In this document: piece after piece, positions 42,913 to 54,867 of the stretch
How positions within the stretch are numbered: position 1 is the stretch's first letter
How the letters are laid out: each line of letters starts with the position of its first letter
Position numbers and translations under genes: made by a program
Assembly: GCA_950022655.1 (NCBI GenBank)
Contig: OX465587.1
Span: forward strand, 31,499,716-31,563,715
Direction: 5' to 3'
DNA length: 64,000 nt
DNA from: Alentia gelatinosa
Lineage: Eukaryota > Annelida > Polychaeta > Phyllodocida > Polynoidae
The notes under the pieces: generated by a model
Databases searched by the model: none
Told to the model about the DNA's origin: nothing
The model's input: only the letters and a program-made list of their open reading frames with translations

Positions 42913-43689
42913 AGCAGGGACATCTTGTGATGAAGAGGCCAAATGTTGTTTCCATGTCTACCCACATGAGCTTACTTTTAAAGCGGTTCTCACCTCTATA
43001 TGAGATTTGCTGTCTTTTGTTTTGCCACTGCAAATATAATCATTTTTTTTACAATAGTTTTTGTTATATATCCCATTAGTAAGCTCGGATATGAAAATAG
43101 ACGTCAATAAAGATTTTGAAACATGTCGCGGTGAAACTGTGCTTATGTCAATAGTCGCTGCTTTCTGAAAAAGCCTCTTATTTTGCTAACACAATGACAA
43201 TTTTTCAAATTGCGCTTTGAATACTTATCTGAGGTAGACCACTTACACAACTGCCACTTAAGTTTTCCTTTAACAATAACGAGAAAAAGGTCTTCTCTTT
43301 TTTCTTTATAAAAGGGATGACAGTTGTAAACTGTCGGCCATATCCCGGTTGCTGCTCTTACAGTGTAGATACCGATCTAGCCACGTCCTTATTTGATCAG
43401 AAGATTTCTGGAGGACAATCTCAATATGAACACTGAGGACTCAGAGACAATGAAGTAAATTGTATTTGTAATACTTGACAATTTTTTGGATATGGATCCA
43501 AAGAGAGACTGAACTTTGACATAATATTAGGCTGTTTTCGCAAATTGCTGTTTATTCACAATTATCTGTAAAATTGTTATGTTACCACAGTTCCCACCCT
43601 TGAAAGTTGGATGGAACTTACCAGAATACAAATACCAGAAATGAATAATACAATGAACACTTCATTAGAGATTACAAATTGCTGATCGA
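42913..43689. other. Spacer without recognised feature
   Basis: No coding region, terminus or RNA gene that I can support. Confidence 0.4.
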
Positions 43690-43880
43690 AGACTTCGATG
43701 TAGACTACACTTATGAGTGTAAATACTCTTGAATTTCTGTATTCCATGTATTGTTGCCCTGATGAAGACTTGAGTAAGGTCGAAACGTTGGCTATATCTC
43801 AATACAGCAGTCTACAATTGGCGTTCAAACCGGTGGTTTTTTTTCAGTCTTGTTTTCCTGTATTCGAGTTCGTTTTTCCC
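43690..43880 (+). repeat. Penelope-like 3' tail with hammerhead-core-like sequence
   Basis: CTGATGA (43759) - a stem GACTT/AAGGTC - GAAAC (43782), followed by CGTTGGCTATATCTCAATAC. The arrangement equals the conserved half of a hammerhead ribozyme core. A matching GUH cleavage arm is not evident, so function is doubtful. The same design is seen at the end of the Penelope-like element at 32274. Confidence 0.45.
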
Positions 43881-45207
43881 CCCGCACCTTTATCAGTCTA
43901 ATTTGAAAATATACTGATACAGATTAGAATTTATCATTGAGTCGAATATTAAAGAAAATAAATATTCAATTAGACTAGTACAGGTGATAGGGAAAGATAA
44001 TGAGAACGGATACATTCAAAAATCCATGACTATTATACTCAGGAGACCTGGTCTAGTCTAATCAAACTTTCACTGCAAAGTAAACACTCAGGGGGACTAG
44101 AGTGCACGTCTAACGTGACATGAAGTGCTCCTCCGGGGTGTCTGGACGGGAGATAAAATCGAACTTGCTGCAGGATCAGTGGAGCTGGTGGTAACAGTGT
44201 GAGGTGCAGGATTAGTGCGGAGAGTCGGCTCATCATAGTGCGAGGTGTGGAGGTACGACATAGTACAATAGTAACTCATCTGACTGCTGGGTACAATCAC
44301 ATACGGAACGGTGTGGGGATGGCTGATGAACATCGGACATCCTATTGATGTGGTCTGCGTGTACGATCAACACCATATGGAGAAGGCTGACCACTGAGCA
44401 AGCCTCCAGTAGGCGCGACACCCACATCGGATCACGACCACACAGGCCTGCCTGCTGCTGCTGATCTCACTCGGTGATTATATTGTGTCTGTTTCAGTGT
44501 TTGACAATTTACGCTTAATGAGAATCAGGACATCTATATCCATGTGAAATGCAAGGAAATTAACCAGCGATTTCAGTGAAAATAGGCAAAGGAAAAAAAA
44601 AGGATACTCACGGTCAGTATACAAGAATTAATAGTTTCTATTCCGAAAGGTGATAATCGGGTGTTTTTCTTTTTAGAATATGTTTTCTTTGTATATTTGA
44701 TTGTGTATAGCCAGAGCATCTTAGGAGTGAATATATATATATATATATATTTACATACCATAAAAGGTTAGAGCTTTTAATTTTTGCAGCCTTATATTTG
44801 AGTTAATTCTTTTCAATGTTTTCAAAATCTATCCATATATTGAAAAAACTTATTCACACAATGGATCTTGAATTAACCAAAGACCTTAGCCTGCCACACG
44901 GAACTGTTTAACTCATTACACATCCGAACCACAGACAATTAAAAAGGATCTAACCAGGATAATAACAATCCTCAAACCCTACCCCTGTTTATGTATATAT
45001 GGACCCACAATTGTTATATCAACATCTTATTGTCTCTACACAAGAACCTTGTTTTTAGAAATTGATTATGAACCAAATATACCAACACTGTAATTACAAC
45101 TATGAAACGAGGACTCTCATAGCCATACCCAATCAGATATACACCAATGATGGTCGAACTAATAACATCAATAAGCAGGTTACACTAGCCCCCACCTGAA
45201 GTAATCA
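43881..45207. other. Spacer; TA microsatellite at about 44732-44750
   Basis: No gene recognised. Short open frames on either strand lack known motifs. Confidence 0.45.
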
Positions 45208-45385
45208 TTTTGTTTGTTTGTTTGTTTGGGTAGTTTAACGTCCAATTTGTTCAATTAGACTTACTTTGGTTTACTTTACTCAAATTTACATATCTTGTTG
45301 GAATAACAAGGTATGCTGCCTGGTTGATCAAGGCATCTTACTTTTTTTCAATTATATCTTATCGAAAATCATACATTCCTTTATA
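45208..45385 (-). repeat. I-group LINE 3' fragment (about 175 bp)
   Basis: Tail of repeated TTTG on the left, then TAGTTTAACGTCCAATTTG and the non-coding and C-terminal coding end matching 28514-28700. It is truncated within the last coding block. A CTGACGA...GGAAC sequence lies just beyond (45425). Confidence 0.8.
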
Positions 45386-45653
45386 CGGGGTTGAGTCTTC
45401 TCCATCAGGTCATTAAGCTTCTTTCCCTGACGAAGGCAACATCTCTGTAGCCGGAACTAGTAGGTAAATAATAGAAGCCACTCTCAACAACATATTTGGT
45501 TTCTGGTGCACCTTCCAATCATAATTCTATCTTAATATCTATTAGTTCTATATAGAAGCGGATAGGATTTCAGGTCATAAGGCCCGCGCATTATCGATAG
45601 TAGTCTAGCGATTAGTACCTAAATCAATATCCTTTCTTAATCCATAATGATTA
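45386..45653. other. Spacer with a CTGACGA / GGAAC motif
   Basis: CTGACGA (45425) - GGCAACATCTCTGTAGCC stem-loop - GGAAC. It resembles the hammerhead-core-like tails elsewhere, with one deviation (GGAAC for GAAAC). No gene. Confidence 0.35.
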
Positions 45654-45765
45654 TTTGTTTGGGTAGTTTAACGTCCAATTTGTTCAGTTAGACTTACTTT
45701 GGTTTACTTTACTAAACGTTGCATATCCTATTGGATTAACAAGGTATGCTGTCGGATTTATACAC
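45654..45765 (-). repeat. I-group LINE 3' fragment (about 110 bp)
   Basis: TTTGTTTGGGTAGTTTAACG tail followed by about 90 bp matching the LINE end (TTACTTTGGTTTACTTTACT). Confidence 0.8.
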
Positions 45766-46027
45766 CCCGTTAACGTTAACCTAATCATGTTTTACAATCA
45801 ATTAGTAATCTGATCTACTGAGGTATTTCCTTTTTAATTGGTTTATTACTATCAATATATAAGCCACATCCATTCGGTTTTACTTTAAGCGAAGTATAGG
45901 ATACTGCAGTATACAAGATTGCAATAGACCGGCTCTTTTTGTATGTATTATGAGTTAAAGAATGTGAGGAATGAAAATTAGTTTTCTTGTGGTCTTATTT
46001 GATTGATTTCTAAAAAATAATTTGTTT

Positions 46028-46088
46028 ATGATTGTTTGTTGGTGTGCTTGGGGGTATAAGGTCCAATTTGTTCAATTAGACTTATTAT
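46028..46088 (-). repeat. Degenerate LINE/SINE tail
   Basis: GTTTGTTGGTGTGCTTGGGG then AAGGTCCAATTTGTTCAATT. Only the terminal 50 or so bases are present. Confidence 0.55.
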
Positions 46089-47280
46089 TATATTAACGGC
46101 CATATACCGTATATAACATAACACAGTGACAATTTTGTGTAAATTAGCATTTTCCATACACACCATGATGCTTGCAGACCTTTGATGGCACCTGCAGCCT
46201 TTACTGGTAATCGTTTTACTAAGAAATAAGACAAAATGAAATATATAAAGCAATGATACTATTTTTAGTCGAAATAAACGAGTTTTTGATTGATATTGGT
46301 TTACCATGCTTCGGCTTTGTTCCAAAATATGACCTTCCGATTTGAAAAAAAAAAACACACACACAAAAAAATAACCCCGGATATAATGGGCTATTCAGAT
46401 AATGCACGGTTATATATGTCCTATTCCACTTAGGTATTTCACATGCTCAAATCATAGGTCTACAACCTTTTTCGTTCCATATATGCACCATATAAAAACC
46501 TGTACATTTAGGCCTTCATTGCTATGAATATACAATTGTAAATCTCAGAATTCGACTTTAGCCCTTAGATGCAACAAAACATATTTTCATGATTAGTTTC
46601 TTTGCAAAAGGAAGTCTCTGCATAAGATTATCATACAAGTTTAAACAAACACTCAGCGTATTAGATTATACGCCCTGGCACCGTGATAGAGTCCTTAGGT
46701 CAACGATCGTTGTTGTTTTATGCACGTTGAAGCACTCCTTGTAAAGCTTAGGCAAACTTCGTTTTATGAGAGGATCTCTAAACGGTACACACATAGTTTA
46801 CCCTGTAACTCCCTGGTGGTGGTACGCCTCTGTAGCCTGCATTGTATTACTGTTGTGAATTATTCATGCACTAATCAATCTGTCTTATTTCTGCACCCCA
46901 TGATCATAATCTATTGGCTGCTAATAGCGTGTCCCTATTCATAATTATCATATGGCTTTTGTTTGCGTAGGAACCCTATATTATGTTTTTCTACAGAATG
47001 GTACACGTCTATTAATTGTTTACCATCTGTTGATAAAACGATCTCTACTGATCTGTTCGATAAAATATCGACAGAAAATGAACATTGGAAATGTGATATC
47101 ACGTATGACCCTATACAAGTGAGCCTTCATTGCTCGAACTATAACATACTTTATGAGTCGGGGAACCTAGTTTGAAGTAGTTATCAGTTTCATTTTTGAC
47201 TATCAGTTTTTAGGTGTGGGTGGGTGGGGAAATTACACGAGGCCGTCATGAGTGTCTTTCATCAAGAGTTTCTTTCGTTA
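46089..47280. other. Spacer without recognised gene
   Basis: Low-complexity A/CA tract near 46345-46375. No coding region that I can support. Confidence 0.45.
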
Positions 47281-47425
47281 AGGTATCTCTGCACATGTAT
47301 ACACCACACCTCTCCACTCTCCATGCAGTATCTCTGCACATGTATACACCACACCTCTCCACTTTCCACGCAGTATCTCTGCATATGTATACACCACACC
47401 TCTCCACGCAGTATCTCTGCACATT
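47281..47425. repeat. 45 bp minisatellite, array 1
   Basis: Three units of a 45 bp sequence around CAGTATCTCTGCACATGTAT and ACACCACACCTCTCCACT. Because the unit is 15 codons long, frames stay open on both strands. Confidence 0.9.
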
Positions 47426-47773
47426 TATTACCCACCTGATACGGAGTCTCCATACTAAGCCTATGGAGATTACAGATCGCTACTGAGGAGGATACGGAGC
47501 CCCGTACCCTCCTAGGAGGATACAGATTTTTGAGATGAAAGTAGTCCAAAACATAACTTCTTAATTACGTTGAGAATTTTTCTAACGATCATATTTATTG
47601 CTTAAATCTAAAAATTAAGTGAGTAATAAATACAACATTACCATAATTTCGATCTGTGTGGTCGTATTCTCCTTGTAGTTGACGCTACGCAATACTCCTC
47701 GCTATCGCTCGGAGTATTACTACGCGTCAACTACGCGGAGAATACGGCCACTCAGATCGAAATCATGGTAATA
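47426..47773. mobile_element. Palindrome-bearing insertion splitting the 45 bp minisatellite
   Basis: The array is interrupted between GCACAT and TGTGTATGTATACACC. The insert begins TATTACCC, ends GGTAATA, and its last 136 bp (47637-47772) form a long palindrome with arms TTACCATAATTTCGATCTG and CAGATCGAAATCATGGTAA and loop CTCGCTATCGCTCGG. Non-coding. Its plan (body, then terminal palindrome with a CG-rich loop) is like the hairpin elements, but its ends differ. Confidence 0.65.
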
Positions 47774-48085
47774 TTGTGTATGTATACACCACACCTCTCC
47801 ACTCTCCACGCAGTATCTCTGCACATGTATACACCACACCTTTCCACCCTCCATGCAGTATCTCTGCACATGTATACACCACACATCTCCACTCTCCATG
47901 CAGTATCTCTGCACATGTATACACCGCACATCTCCACTCTCCAGGCAGTATCTTTGCACATGTATGTATACACCACACCTCTCCACTCTCCAGGCAGTAT
48001 CTCTGCACTTGTATACACCACACATCTCCACTCTCCACGCAGTATCTCTGGACATGTACACACTGCATATCTCCATTCCGTATCT
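47774..48085. repeat. 45 bp minisatellite, array 2
   Basis: Six to seven units of the same 45 bp repeat as array 1, same orientation. The apparent 100-150 residue proteins on both strands are period artefacts. Confidence 0.92.
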
Positions 48086-48428
48086 CTGTATATCAGAATT
48101 TGTGGCCTCACATACTTTTACTAACCACAATCTAACGCCTAATCTGTGATAATCTGTCAACGACTGGATTTGAATGTATTAGGGGAAGTGAAAAACCACA
48201 TGGCGGCAGATAAGAGCATAGAGAATGAGGTAAATGAGTCCGGCGACTGATCTATCTCGACATAAGCTCAGTGAATGGGATATTATCACCTCTCGCTTAT
48301 CAGACCGAGTAATAACATGTTATATACTGTAAATGCAGCTTCCGATCCGAACATTAACTCTGTATTTGGTCGTGTCAGCTATTCCTCTGCCATTATAGCT
48401 AGTCTAAGATAAATGCCTGATTAAGAGT

Positions 48429-49200
48429 TTGTTTCGGTAGTTTAACGTCCAATTTGTTCAATTAGACTTACTTTAATTTAACATGTTGTTTCTTCATTTC
48501 CGTCTATAACTCTTTGATGTCTCTGGTAACAGCATTCTTTGGATCATACTGTCCAATGTCTTGTAGACAAGATTTAGAGATTGAGAAGACCATAAAGTTC
48601 TTGTGGTGTGGCATTTTTATCCAAGTCAAGGCATATAATATAGTATTGGCCTAAGTCGAGAAGATGCTGCTTTTGTAATGGAGGGCTTTCTTCAGGTCAC
48701 TGTATGGGAAGTGGACTCCAAATCCAACAAAGTTATTCTATTTTGAGCCATCGTGTACACCGGTACATGGTCTTTGAAATTTTTCCTCAGGGTCTGGTAT
48801 TCCCTGAGGAAGACAGTTTCACAGGTGTCACCCTTCTTGATATTGCCAGGTCAAAAAGGATCTAGGGGGTTCTGTGATCTCATGGAGGGTTGACAGGCGA
48901 CCCCTCAGCTCCTGTTCTCTTCATTGGGATGCCTGCTTCTCAGTACTGAGCTGTACTCTGACCAGGAAGGGTGATATGGCATTTCGGTTTTCTTTATACA
49001 TTTGGTGATTTTCTTTGAAAAGGCACAGTCGTAGGCCTTGGTTCTGGACAGGTTCTTACCTGTCCAGGTACGATTTTGCTTCTGACTCATACACAACTGA
49101 TCCATAGTCTAGGCGTGATTGGATATACATCTTTACAGAGTCAGCAGTTTTTCACAGTCTGTTACCCAGTCGGGTTTGCCTATCTGCACTTTCAAATAAA
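48429..49200 (-). pseudogene. Decayed I-group LINE fragment: reverse transcriptase thumb to RNase H
   Basis: Tail GTTTGTTTCGGTAGTTTAAC on the left. Minus-strand reading, with many stops and phase changes, gives IQSRLDYGSVVYESEA (post-YxDD thumb region of I-group reverse transcriptase), LSTEKQASQ, then VGFGVHFP and FMVFSISKSCLQDIGQYDP (RNase H). The C-terminal CxxC domain is missing between RNase H and tail, so it is an internal deletion or a different subfamily. Older than the other LINE copies. Confidence 0.7.
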
Positions 49201-49226
49201 TTCAATATGAAGAAAAAATACTTTAC

Positions 49227-49531
49227 TTTATCCTACCCCTAATATAAAATCCCATAGGCTTAACATTGGGTTCCCGTATGCCACGCTGACTGGCATACAG
49301 AGTTTTATATGCCACTAGTGGCATACAGCATTATTATCACATAATATTCCAAAATCAAGAAGATGGGGTAGGATAAAATCAAAACCTGATTCGTTTTAAT
49401 CTTGGCCACTGCATTCCACTCCTGAAGTTTTGGCTCCGGACTTCACTCGGCTTCGCCTCATGAAGTCACTTTGCCAAACTCCAGTCGTGGAATACGGTGG
49501 CCAAGATTAAACCTCATCCAGTTTTACGATA
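49227..49531. mobile_element. Non-autonomous hairpin element, copy 2
   Basis: TTTATCCTACCCCTAATATA at the start, GGGGTAGGATAAA at 49365-49377, then a palindrome with arms TTTTAATCTTGGCCACTG and CGGTGGCCAAGATTAAA and loop CTCGGCTTCGCCTCATG. It is about 85-90 percent similar by eye to the copy at 1473. Non-coding. Confidence 0.7.
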
Positions 49532-50075
49532 ATATACCTACTGCCGTAAGTGACGTAAATACTACACGCTGCTGTCCACCATGTACGGCACAGCCGTGCA
49601 GTAAGTTAGGGTTCACTGCACGGTCGCAACGGACATGATTACGACGTCAATATCTAAAACTGGCCGACATGGACGTCGATTCGATAACGCTTAAGGAATC
49701 GTTATCGTTAAAATTAATGACAGCAGTAAGTGGAGCGAAATACAAATTGTAGACCTGAAATGTTGAAACAGCGAATAAAAAACAAATGACTTGATATAAA
49801 TGGGTGAACTCATGACTTAGAAGCTGTTCTACGAAGCACCGTCATCGCGAAAGCTAGCCTGTCGAAATGTAAACATAAAGTCAGAAACGCTAATAACCAC
49901 CAATATTTAATAGAAAACCACTTAAAATCAATGATAATAATTGATAAATAATATTATGGTAATTATAAATGGATAAAAAAAACAATTTGATAATTTTCAA
50001 TTTTTACAAAAATAAGGCCGAAATAAGCGACCAAGTCGTTCGAAGAAAAGCGCGTCGTGTTGTCGTCTGTTTGCA
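49532..50075 (+). other. Upstream region of Crypton-2
   Basis: No coding region. A perfect 9 bp inverted repeat CCGTGCAGT...ACTGCACGG lies at 49594-49623. It presumably holds the promoter and 5' end of Crypton-2, but no end can be fixed. Confidence 0.4.
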
Positions 50076-51941
50076 ATGGCTACGGAGGGCGACTAATTGG
50101 ATTTGGAGGCAGAACTAATTTATCAAGAAGAAATCCATCGCACGGGCGAATATATATCAGATATAGCGAATAATTCGAAATCTCAGAACGAGTTGGAAGA
50201 TTTTATCAACAGTAAAAGAAGCAAGGAGACAATAAAGAAAACAACTTGCGATGTACGGCATTTCAGCGAATGGATATCCAAGGAGAAAAATGAAAGGAGG
50301 AAAATCGAAAAGATAGACGCCACTACGTTAAATCTACTTCTGGGTTCGTTTTTTATACACGTTACTCGCAAAGACGGAAGCGAATACGAACCTGACTCGC
50401 TATTTAGCAGCATAAAGAGATATTTGGAGACAAATGGCTAAGAAAAAAACATAAGTACGGCCTCTGAATTCCGCACTACCCGGCAGGTGAGAAGCAGCAG
50501 AAAGAAGGACTTAAAATCGAAAGGAATGGGCAATAGACCAAATAAGGTTGGTGATCGATTGGATATTGTTGATGAAAAATTTACAAAAAATATCTGTAGA
50601 TTAATAAATTATTTAGAAATATTTATATATATAAATGAAAAAAACATTAAGAGAAATATTAGAAAATTTACGATGGTAAAAGGAAATTGAAAATAAAATT
50701 AATAAATATAGGTATTTCTTGTCTTAAAATAAGGGTATAAAGTAAAAAAGAAATAAAAAAAATGCATTTATAATGAAGAGGAAGACAATTTATTTAATAA
50801 TATCAGAAATATTATATTTTTCAGTGCGATGCGTTAACTACTGAGGAGGAAGAGCGAATCTGGGATAGCGGGGCATTCGCGATTGATGACCCTACAGGGC
50901 TGAGGAACTCGCTATGGTATTTGACGTCGAAAAGTTTTGGATTACGAGGACGGCACGAGTCGCGACAGCTGCTATGGGGAGATATAGCAATCACGAAAGA
51001 CATGAACAACGACGAAGTCGCCACCTTCAGAGAAAGAGTGACCAAAACTCGTCAGGGTGACGGTACGAGTTCGCGAGCGTTCGTCCCAAAGATGTGGGAA
51101 AACAAGATCAACCCAGACAGATGCCCTCTGCGACGGCTGCAGATTAACGAGTCACATTGGCCTTTGGATACGCTTCACGAAAACGCGCCATTTCATTTGT
51201 GCGTAAATCACAAAAGATCGAGCTCCAACAACTGCTGGTATGCCCGAATGGCAATGGGCCAAAATGAATTGTCTAAAAGTCGCCACTGCAACAGCTGGGA
51301 TTACCGGAAAAAAATCAGCAACCACAGCATCCGTAAAACTACATGCACAAATTTGGTTCACGCAGGTGTCCCCCCGACAATCATCGCACAATTAAGCGGC
51401 CACAAAAACATTCAATCTATCGCCGCATACACGACAGCATCAGAAAATCAGCAGCGACAGATGTTCTCAATACTCAACGAGGGTAGATCGAGGTTTGGCT
51501 TACCTGGAGCAGGTCCTGCGACAGCTGCAGTACGGGAGGTGAGAATAAATCCAACGCCGATCATCAACTTAAATCCATGTTTTGTGTAGAAATAATAATA
51601 ATTCGGGTATATTTATAACACAGTGATCCTAAGGTTGAAGTAACTCCTCCTATGTGCAGGCTTGTAGATTATTGACGTTGATCCAACGCAGAACATCGAC
51701 TTAAATCTGCAGATTGAGTTGACGCTGACAGTCCTTGTAATTTTGTATAATTATCACAGGTTCCAGAGATTGAGAGTGTAGGAATGCAGACTGGAGCCGT
51801 TTCTGTGAGTTTGTTTGTTTGGGTAGTTTAACGTCCAATTTGTTCAATTAGACTGTGAGTGCGGCCGCAGTGGGAATGACTTGTGCAGTGAGCAGCGTAG
51901 ATGATGTCCCCCCCTCAGCGAAACGGCCGAAAGTGCAGTGA
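50076..51941 (+). pseudogene. Crypton-2 tyrosine recombinase gene, decayed
   Basis: ATG 50076 (MATEGD) is followed at once by a TAA (50094). A second in-frame TAA (50439) falls after SSIKRYLETNG. Exon 1 runs to 50546 (AAG|GTTGGT) and exon 2 from 50825 (TTTTTCAG|T). The catalytic domain is complete: FGLRGRHESRQLLWGDI (Arg I), NHSIRKTTC (HxxR), LSGHKNIQSIAAYTT (GHK and Tyr). A probable third exon starts at 51760 after a donor at 51538 and ends at TGA 51939 with a basic SAKRPKVQ tail, interrupted by a 42 bp LINE tail. Same DUF3504-type family as Crypton-1, but clearly diverged. Confidence 0.82.
51811..51852 (-). repeat. 42 bp LINE/SINE tail insertion in Crypton-2 exon 3
   Basis: CTGTGAGT at 51803-51810 and 51853-51860 flanks just (TTTG)n plus GGGTAGTTTAACGTCC and the next 18 bases. 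Total gain of 50 bp shifts the frame. Confidence 0.9.
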
Positions 51942-52601
51942 AATGAAAGAGTTTTGTGAAGATTTGGAGAACGAGATGGTGCTGGAAGTGGTACCAAGTA
52001 GTCCCCCCCTTCAACTAAAACTGCAGAGACATCCCTTCGTCAGGTCCAAAATGTCACGAATTCTCTTACACAGAGCGACATTATCAGAGGAATTTTGTCG
52101 GGGGCCACTATATAAGGAGGGACCTTCAACTTTATCATTAAGATGTAGGTTAGATGTGTATATTTATCGAAACGTGCGACATAGTTTTGAAGGTAGTGGT
52201 TTGAAAATTTTAATGGTCGCTGAAATTGCAATGTAATAAAAGATTGAATTCTGTTTAAATCCTGTGTTGTCTTCATTAATTAAGTTTACCAGCGTTATCT
52301 ATAGACATTAACGATCAAAATGAAAGTATCATTGATGGTTAGATTGTTAAATAACTTACCTTATTAGAAAAAGATCGTGAAGATAAATCCATTAGGTCCG
52401 AGTCGTTTCCCGCCCGACTGCGCAATAGTGTCACTGGGTCAGTCGCGCCAGCAAGAAAGTTTAAAAACGATCTCCAAACAGATGTTCGGTACGATAGGTT
52501 AACATAGTAAATGGTAGGAGAATGAGTTGCGGAGTTGGCGTTAACATAGTTTCGCATTCTGCTATATGAGCAGTGTATAACGCTAAGAATATGGTTCGGA
52601 G
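51942..52601 (+). other. Crypton-2 3' region and spacer
   Basis: AATAAA at about 52235 (CAATGTAATAAAAGATTG) is a likely polyadenylation signal for the Crypton-2 transcript. Otherwise no feature; the right end of the element is not identified. Confidence 0.45.
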
Positions 52602-52974
52602 AGTTTGTTTGTGGGTTTGATTTAACGTCCAGTTAACCATTGAAGGTTCTCACCAGACTTTCTCAAGGTTCTTTTACACCACAAGGGTGGTGATCGAATC
52701 TATGAAATGAATTTAGGAAGAAATCCCACCCCTACACATTTACCGAGGTGAGAGTTCTTTTACTTCCCATACCACATAGACATGGTATGAGAAGGATTGG
52801 CCTTTGATATAGCAGTAAATCTACCACTGCTGGGGGGTGTAGGAGAAAAGTGGCTGCAGTGGGACCCGAATCAACAAAGTCCCTTGCGTGCAAGCATATC
52901 CGGTCTGCACCACGAGGAGGCGAGGCGACCAAGAGGGTGAACAGATTGGTAATTTCTGTCCACCCCAGCAGACC
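52602..52974 (-). repeat. SINE-A copy 2, internally deleted
   Basis: Tail TTTGTTTGTGGGTTTGATTT on the left, and the body to CACCCCAGCAGACC. It lacks the A-box segment (jump from AACAAAGTCCC to TTGCGTGCAAGC). Confidence 0.85.
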
Positions 52975-53121
52975 CCAAAGTGTCATAGGCCCCAATGCAC
53001 CTGATACACTGTTGTATCCACCTCATCTTGGAGTAGATAAATACAATTCTGAAGCCTGCATTTAGAACTCAATAGCCCGTGAATACATGTGGGATATGAA
53101 AGCATCTAGCACATTCCTTGT

Positions 53122-54103
53122 TGGTTGGTTGATTTGATTTAACGTCTGGTTAACCATTGCAGGTTCTCACCAGACTTTATCAAGGTTCTTTTACACCACA
53201 AGGGTAGTGATTGAATCTATGAAATGAATTTAGGTGGAAACCTCACACCTTGTTTGTTTGTTTGTTTGTTTGGGTAGTCCAATTTGTTCAATTAGACTTA
53301 CTTTGGTTTTCTTTACTCAAATTTGCATATCCTGTTGGAATAACAAGCTATGCTGCCTGGTTAATCCAGGCATCTTACTTTTCTCAATCATATCTTATCG
53401 AAAATCTTACATTCCCTGAGGAAGTCAAGAATTTCTTTCTTGCCAGTGTTATGGAAAACACTGCGCATTATTGTCGCATTCTCCAGGAATTTCTTCCTGC
53501 TCCCTTTGGTGGCCTGACAATGTAGCATGAGATGTTTAACACTCAGCGTAGTGTTGCATGTCTGGCACACAGGTGCTACTTCACCTCTTAGGAGGTGCCC
53601 ATGTGTCAGTTTGATGTGACCGGTCCGCAGACGGGTACCTCACACCTAAATAGTTACTGAGGTGAGAGTTCTTTTACTTCCCACACCACATAGACATGGT
53701 ATAAGAAGGATTGGCTTTTGATATAGCAGTAAATATACCACTGCTGGGGGTGAAGGATAAAAGTGGCTGCAGTGGGACCTGAATCAACAAAGTCTGACAA
53801 CCTTGATATTACAAGTCCAGTGCTCTTTACCACTGAGCTAACTCCCCACCCCAGTCACTTTTGTTATGCATGCATGCAAGCATATCCGGTCTGCACTACG
53901 AGAAGATGAGGCGACCAAGAGGGCAAACAGAATGTGTTTTTGGACGTGGCGTATTGTAGAGATGTCCAGTGCCCACCGCTGTTGCTGACAGATTATTAAT
54001 TTTTTCTACAAACCTAAATCGCCCACACCCACCCCCGGGAATGAGGTTAGTCTGGAAAAAGTTTTACCAAGATTATTAATTGCTGTCCACCCCAGCAGAC
54101 CAC
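53122..54103 (-). repeat. SINE-A copy 3, split by a LINE fragment, 11 bp target duplication
   Basis: ACATTCCTTGT at 53111-53121 and 54104-54114. The A box (GAGCTAACTCCCC on the plus strand) is at about 53836. A second small insertion near 53940-54080, with a repeated AGATTATTAATT, sits close to the 5' end. Confidence 0.85.
53251..53636 (-). mobile_element. I-group LINE 3' fragment nested in SINE-A copy 3, 11 bp target duplication
   Basis: ACCTCACACCT at 53240-53250 and 53637-53647. 386 bp, encoding MCQTCNTTLSVKHLMLHCQA and ending FLRECKIFDKI on the minus strand. Near twin of 28514-28882, so a young subfamily. Confidence 0.92.
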
Positions 54104-54114
54104 ACATTCCTTGT

Positions 54115-54530
54115 GACACCTGAGTTGTAACGATTTAACAGTCACACCTGTGTTGTGTAACGTCAGTTGTCATATCCTATTTCTCATGTCTCATATGTTA
54201 CACCCTACTTGCTACTCATACATGCTTTGTTAGGTGTGCACAGATCACTGGGTGTCTACCTGACATCACAAGCTCTACCGCCCTTAGAATGCAGGTGAAT
54301 ACATCACGCTGTGCTGAAAGTTTTATATTTCTCACACGATGTGGTCCCATTCACGTCTGTTGGCAGGGAATGAAAGGTGCTTATATTCAAAGGAATGAAT
54401 AGTTTATAGTAGCGATGTGCACCACGTTAAGTATCAGACATATATTTTTAATTTTGTACTGCAAACCAAATGAATGACATTGATGACAAGCCCAATATTT
54501 GATGAAGTATTCAGTGCATATATATTGACC
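54115..54530. other. Spacer without recognised feature
   Basis: No coding region or terminus that I can support. Confidence 0.4.
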
Positions 54531-54838
54531 TTTATCCTACCCCTAATAAAAAACTCCATAGGCTTAACATTGGGTCACTGTATTCGGTCTGGAGTTCAGA
54601 AAAACGAAAAATATCGCTCTAGTGGGATACACTTGACAAATGACGTCATTTGTTATTCTAGAAGTAATTTAGATGGGCAGGGTAGGATAAATACTAAACC
54701 AAACTCAAGTTAGTCATGTTATTCTTCATTGCACTCCGGCAAGATCCCGTATTACTGCTCTCGGCTTCGCCTCGTGCAGTAATACGCGATCTTGCCATCG
54801 TGCAATAAACAACAACACAACTAACTCTTGTTTGCTTT
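54531..54838. mobile_element. Non-autonomous hairpin element, copy 3
   Basis: TTTATCCTACCCCTAATAAA at the start, AGGGTAGGATAAA at about 54680-54691, then a palindrome with arms AAACCAAACTCAAGTTAGT and ACTAACTCTTGTTTG and loop CTCTCGGCTTCGCCTCGTG. The palindrome stem sequence differs from copies 1 and 2, while the ends and loop are alike. Confidence 0.68.
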
Positions 54839-54867
54839 CTGCATAGTATGTCTACAAATAGTGCAGT

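Noticed and set aside
42309..43033. Repetitive minus-strand proteins up to 218 residues
   Set aside because: Products of the 49 bp minisatellite; frames follow the period.
42490..48085. CRISPR-like arrays
   Set aside because: Units are tandem minisatellites without unique spacers, and the genome is eukaryotic.
47720..48160. Cys-rich repetitive proteins up to 146 residues
   Set aside because: Translations of a 45 bp tandem repeat in several frames; no start context, no domain, same on both strands.
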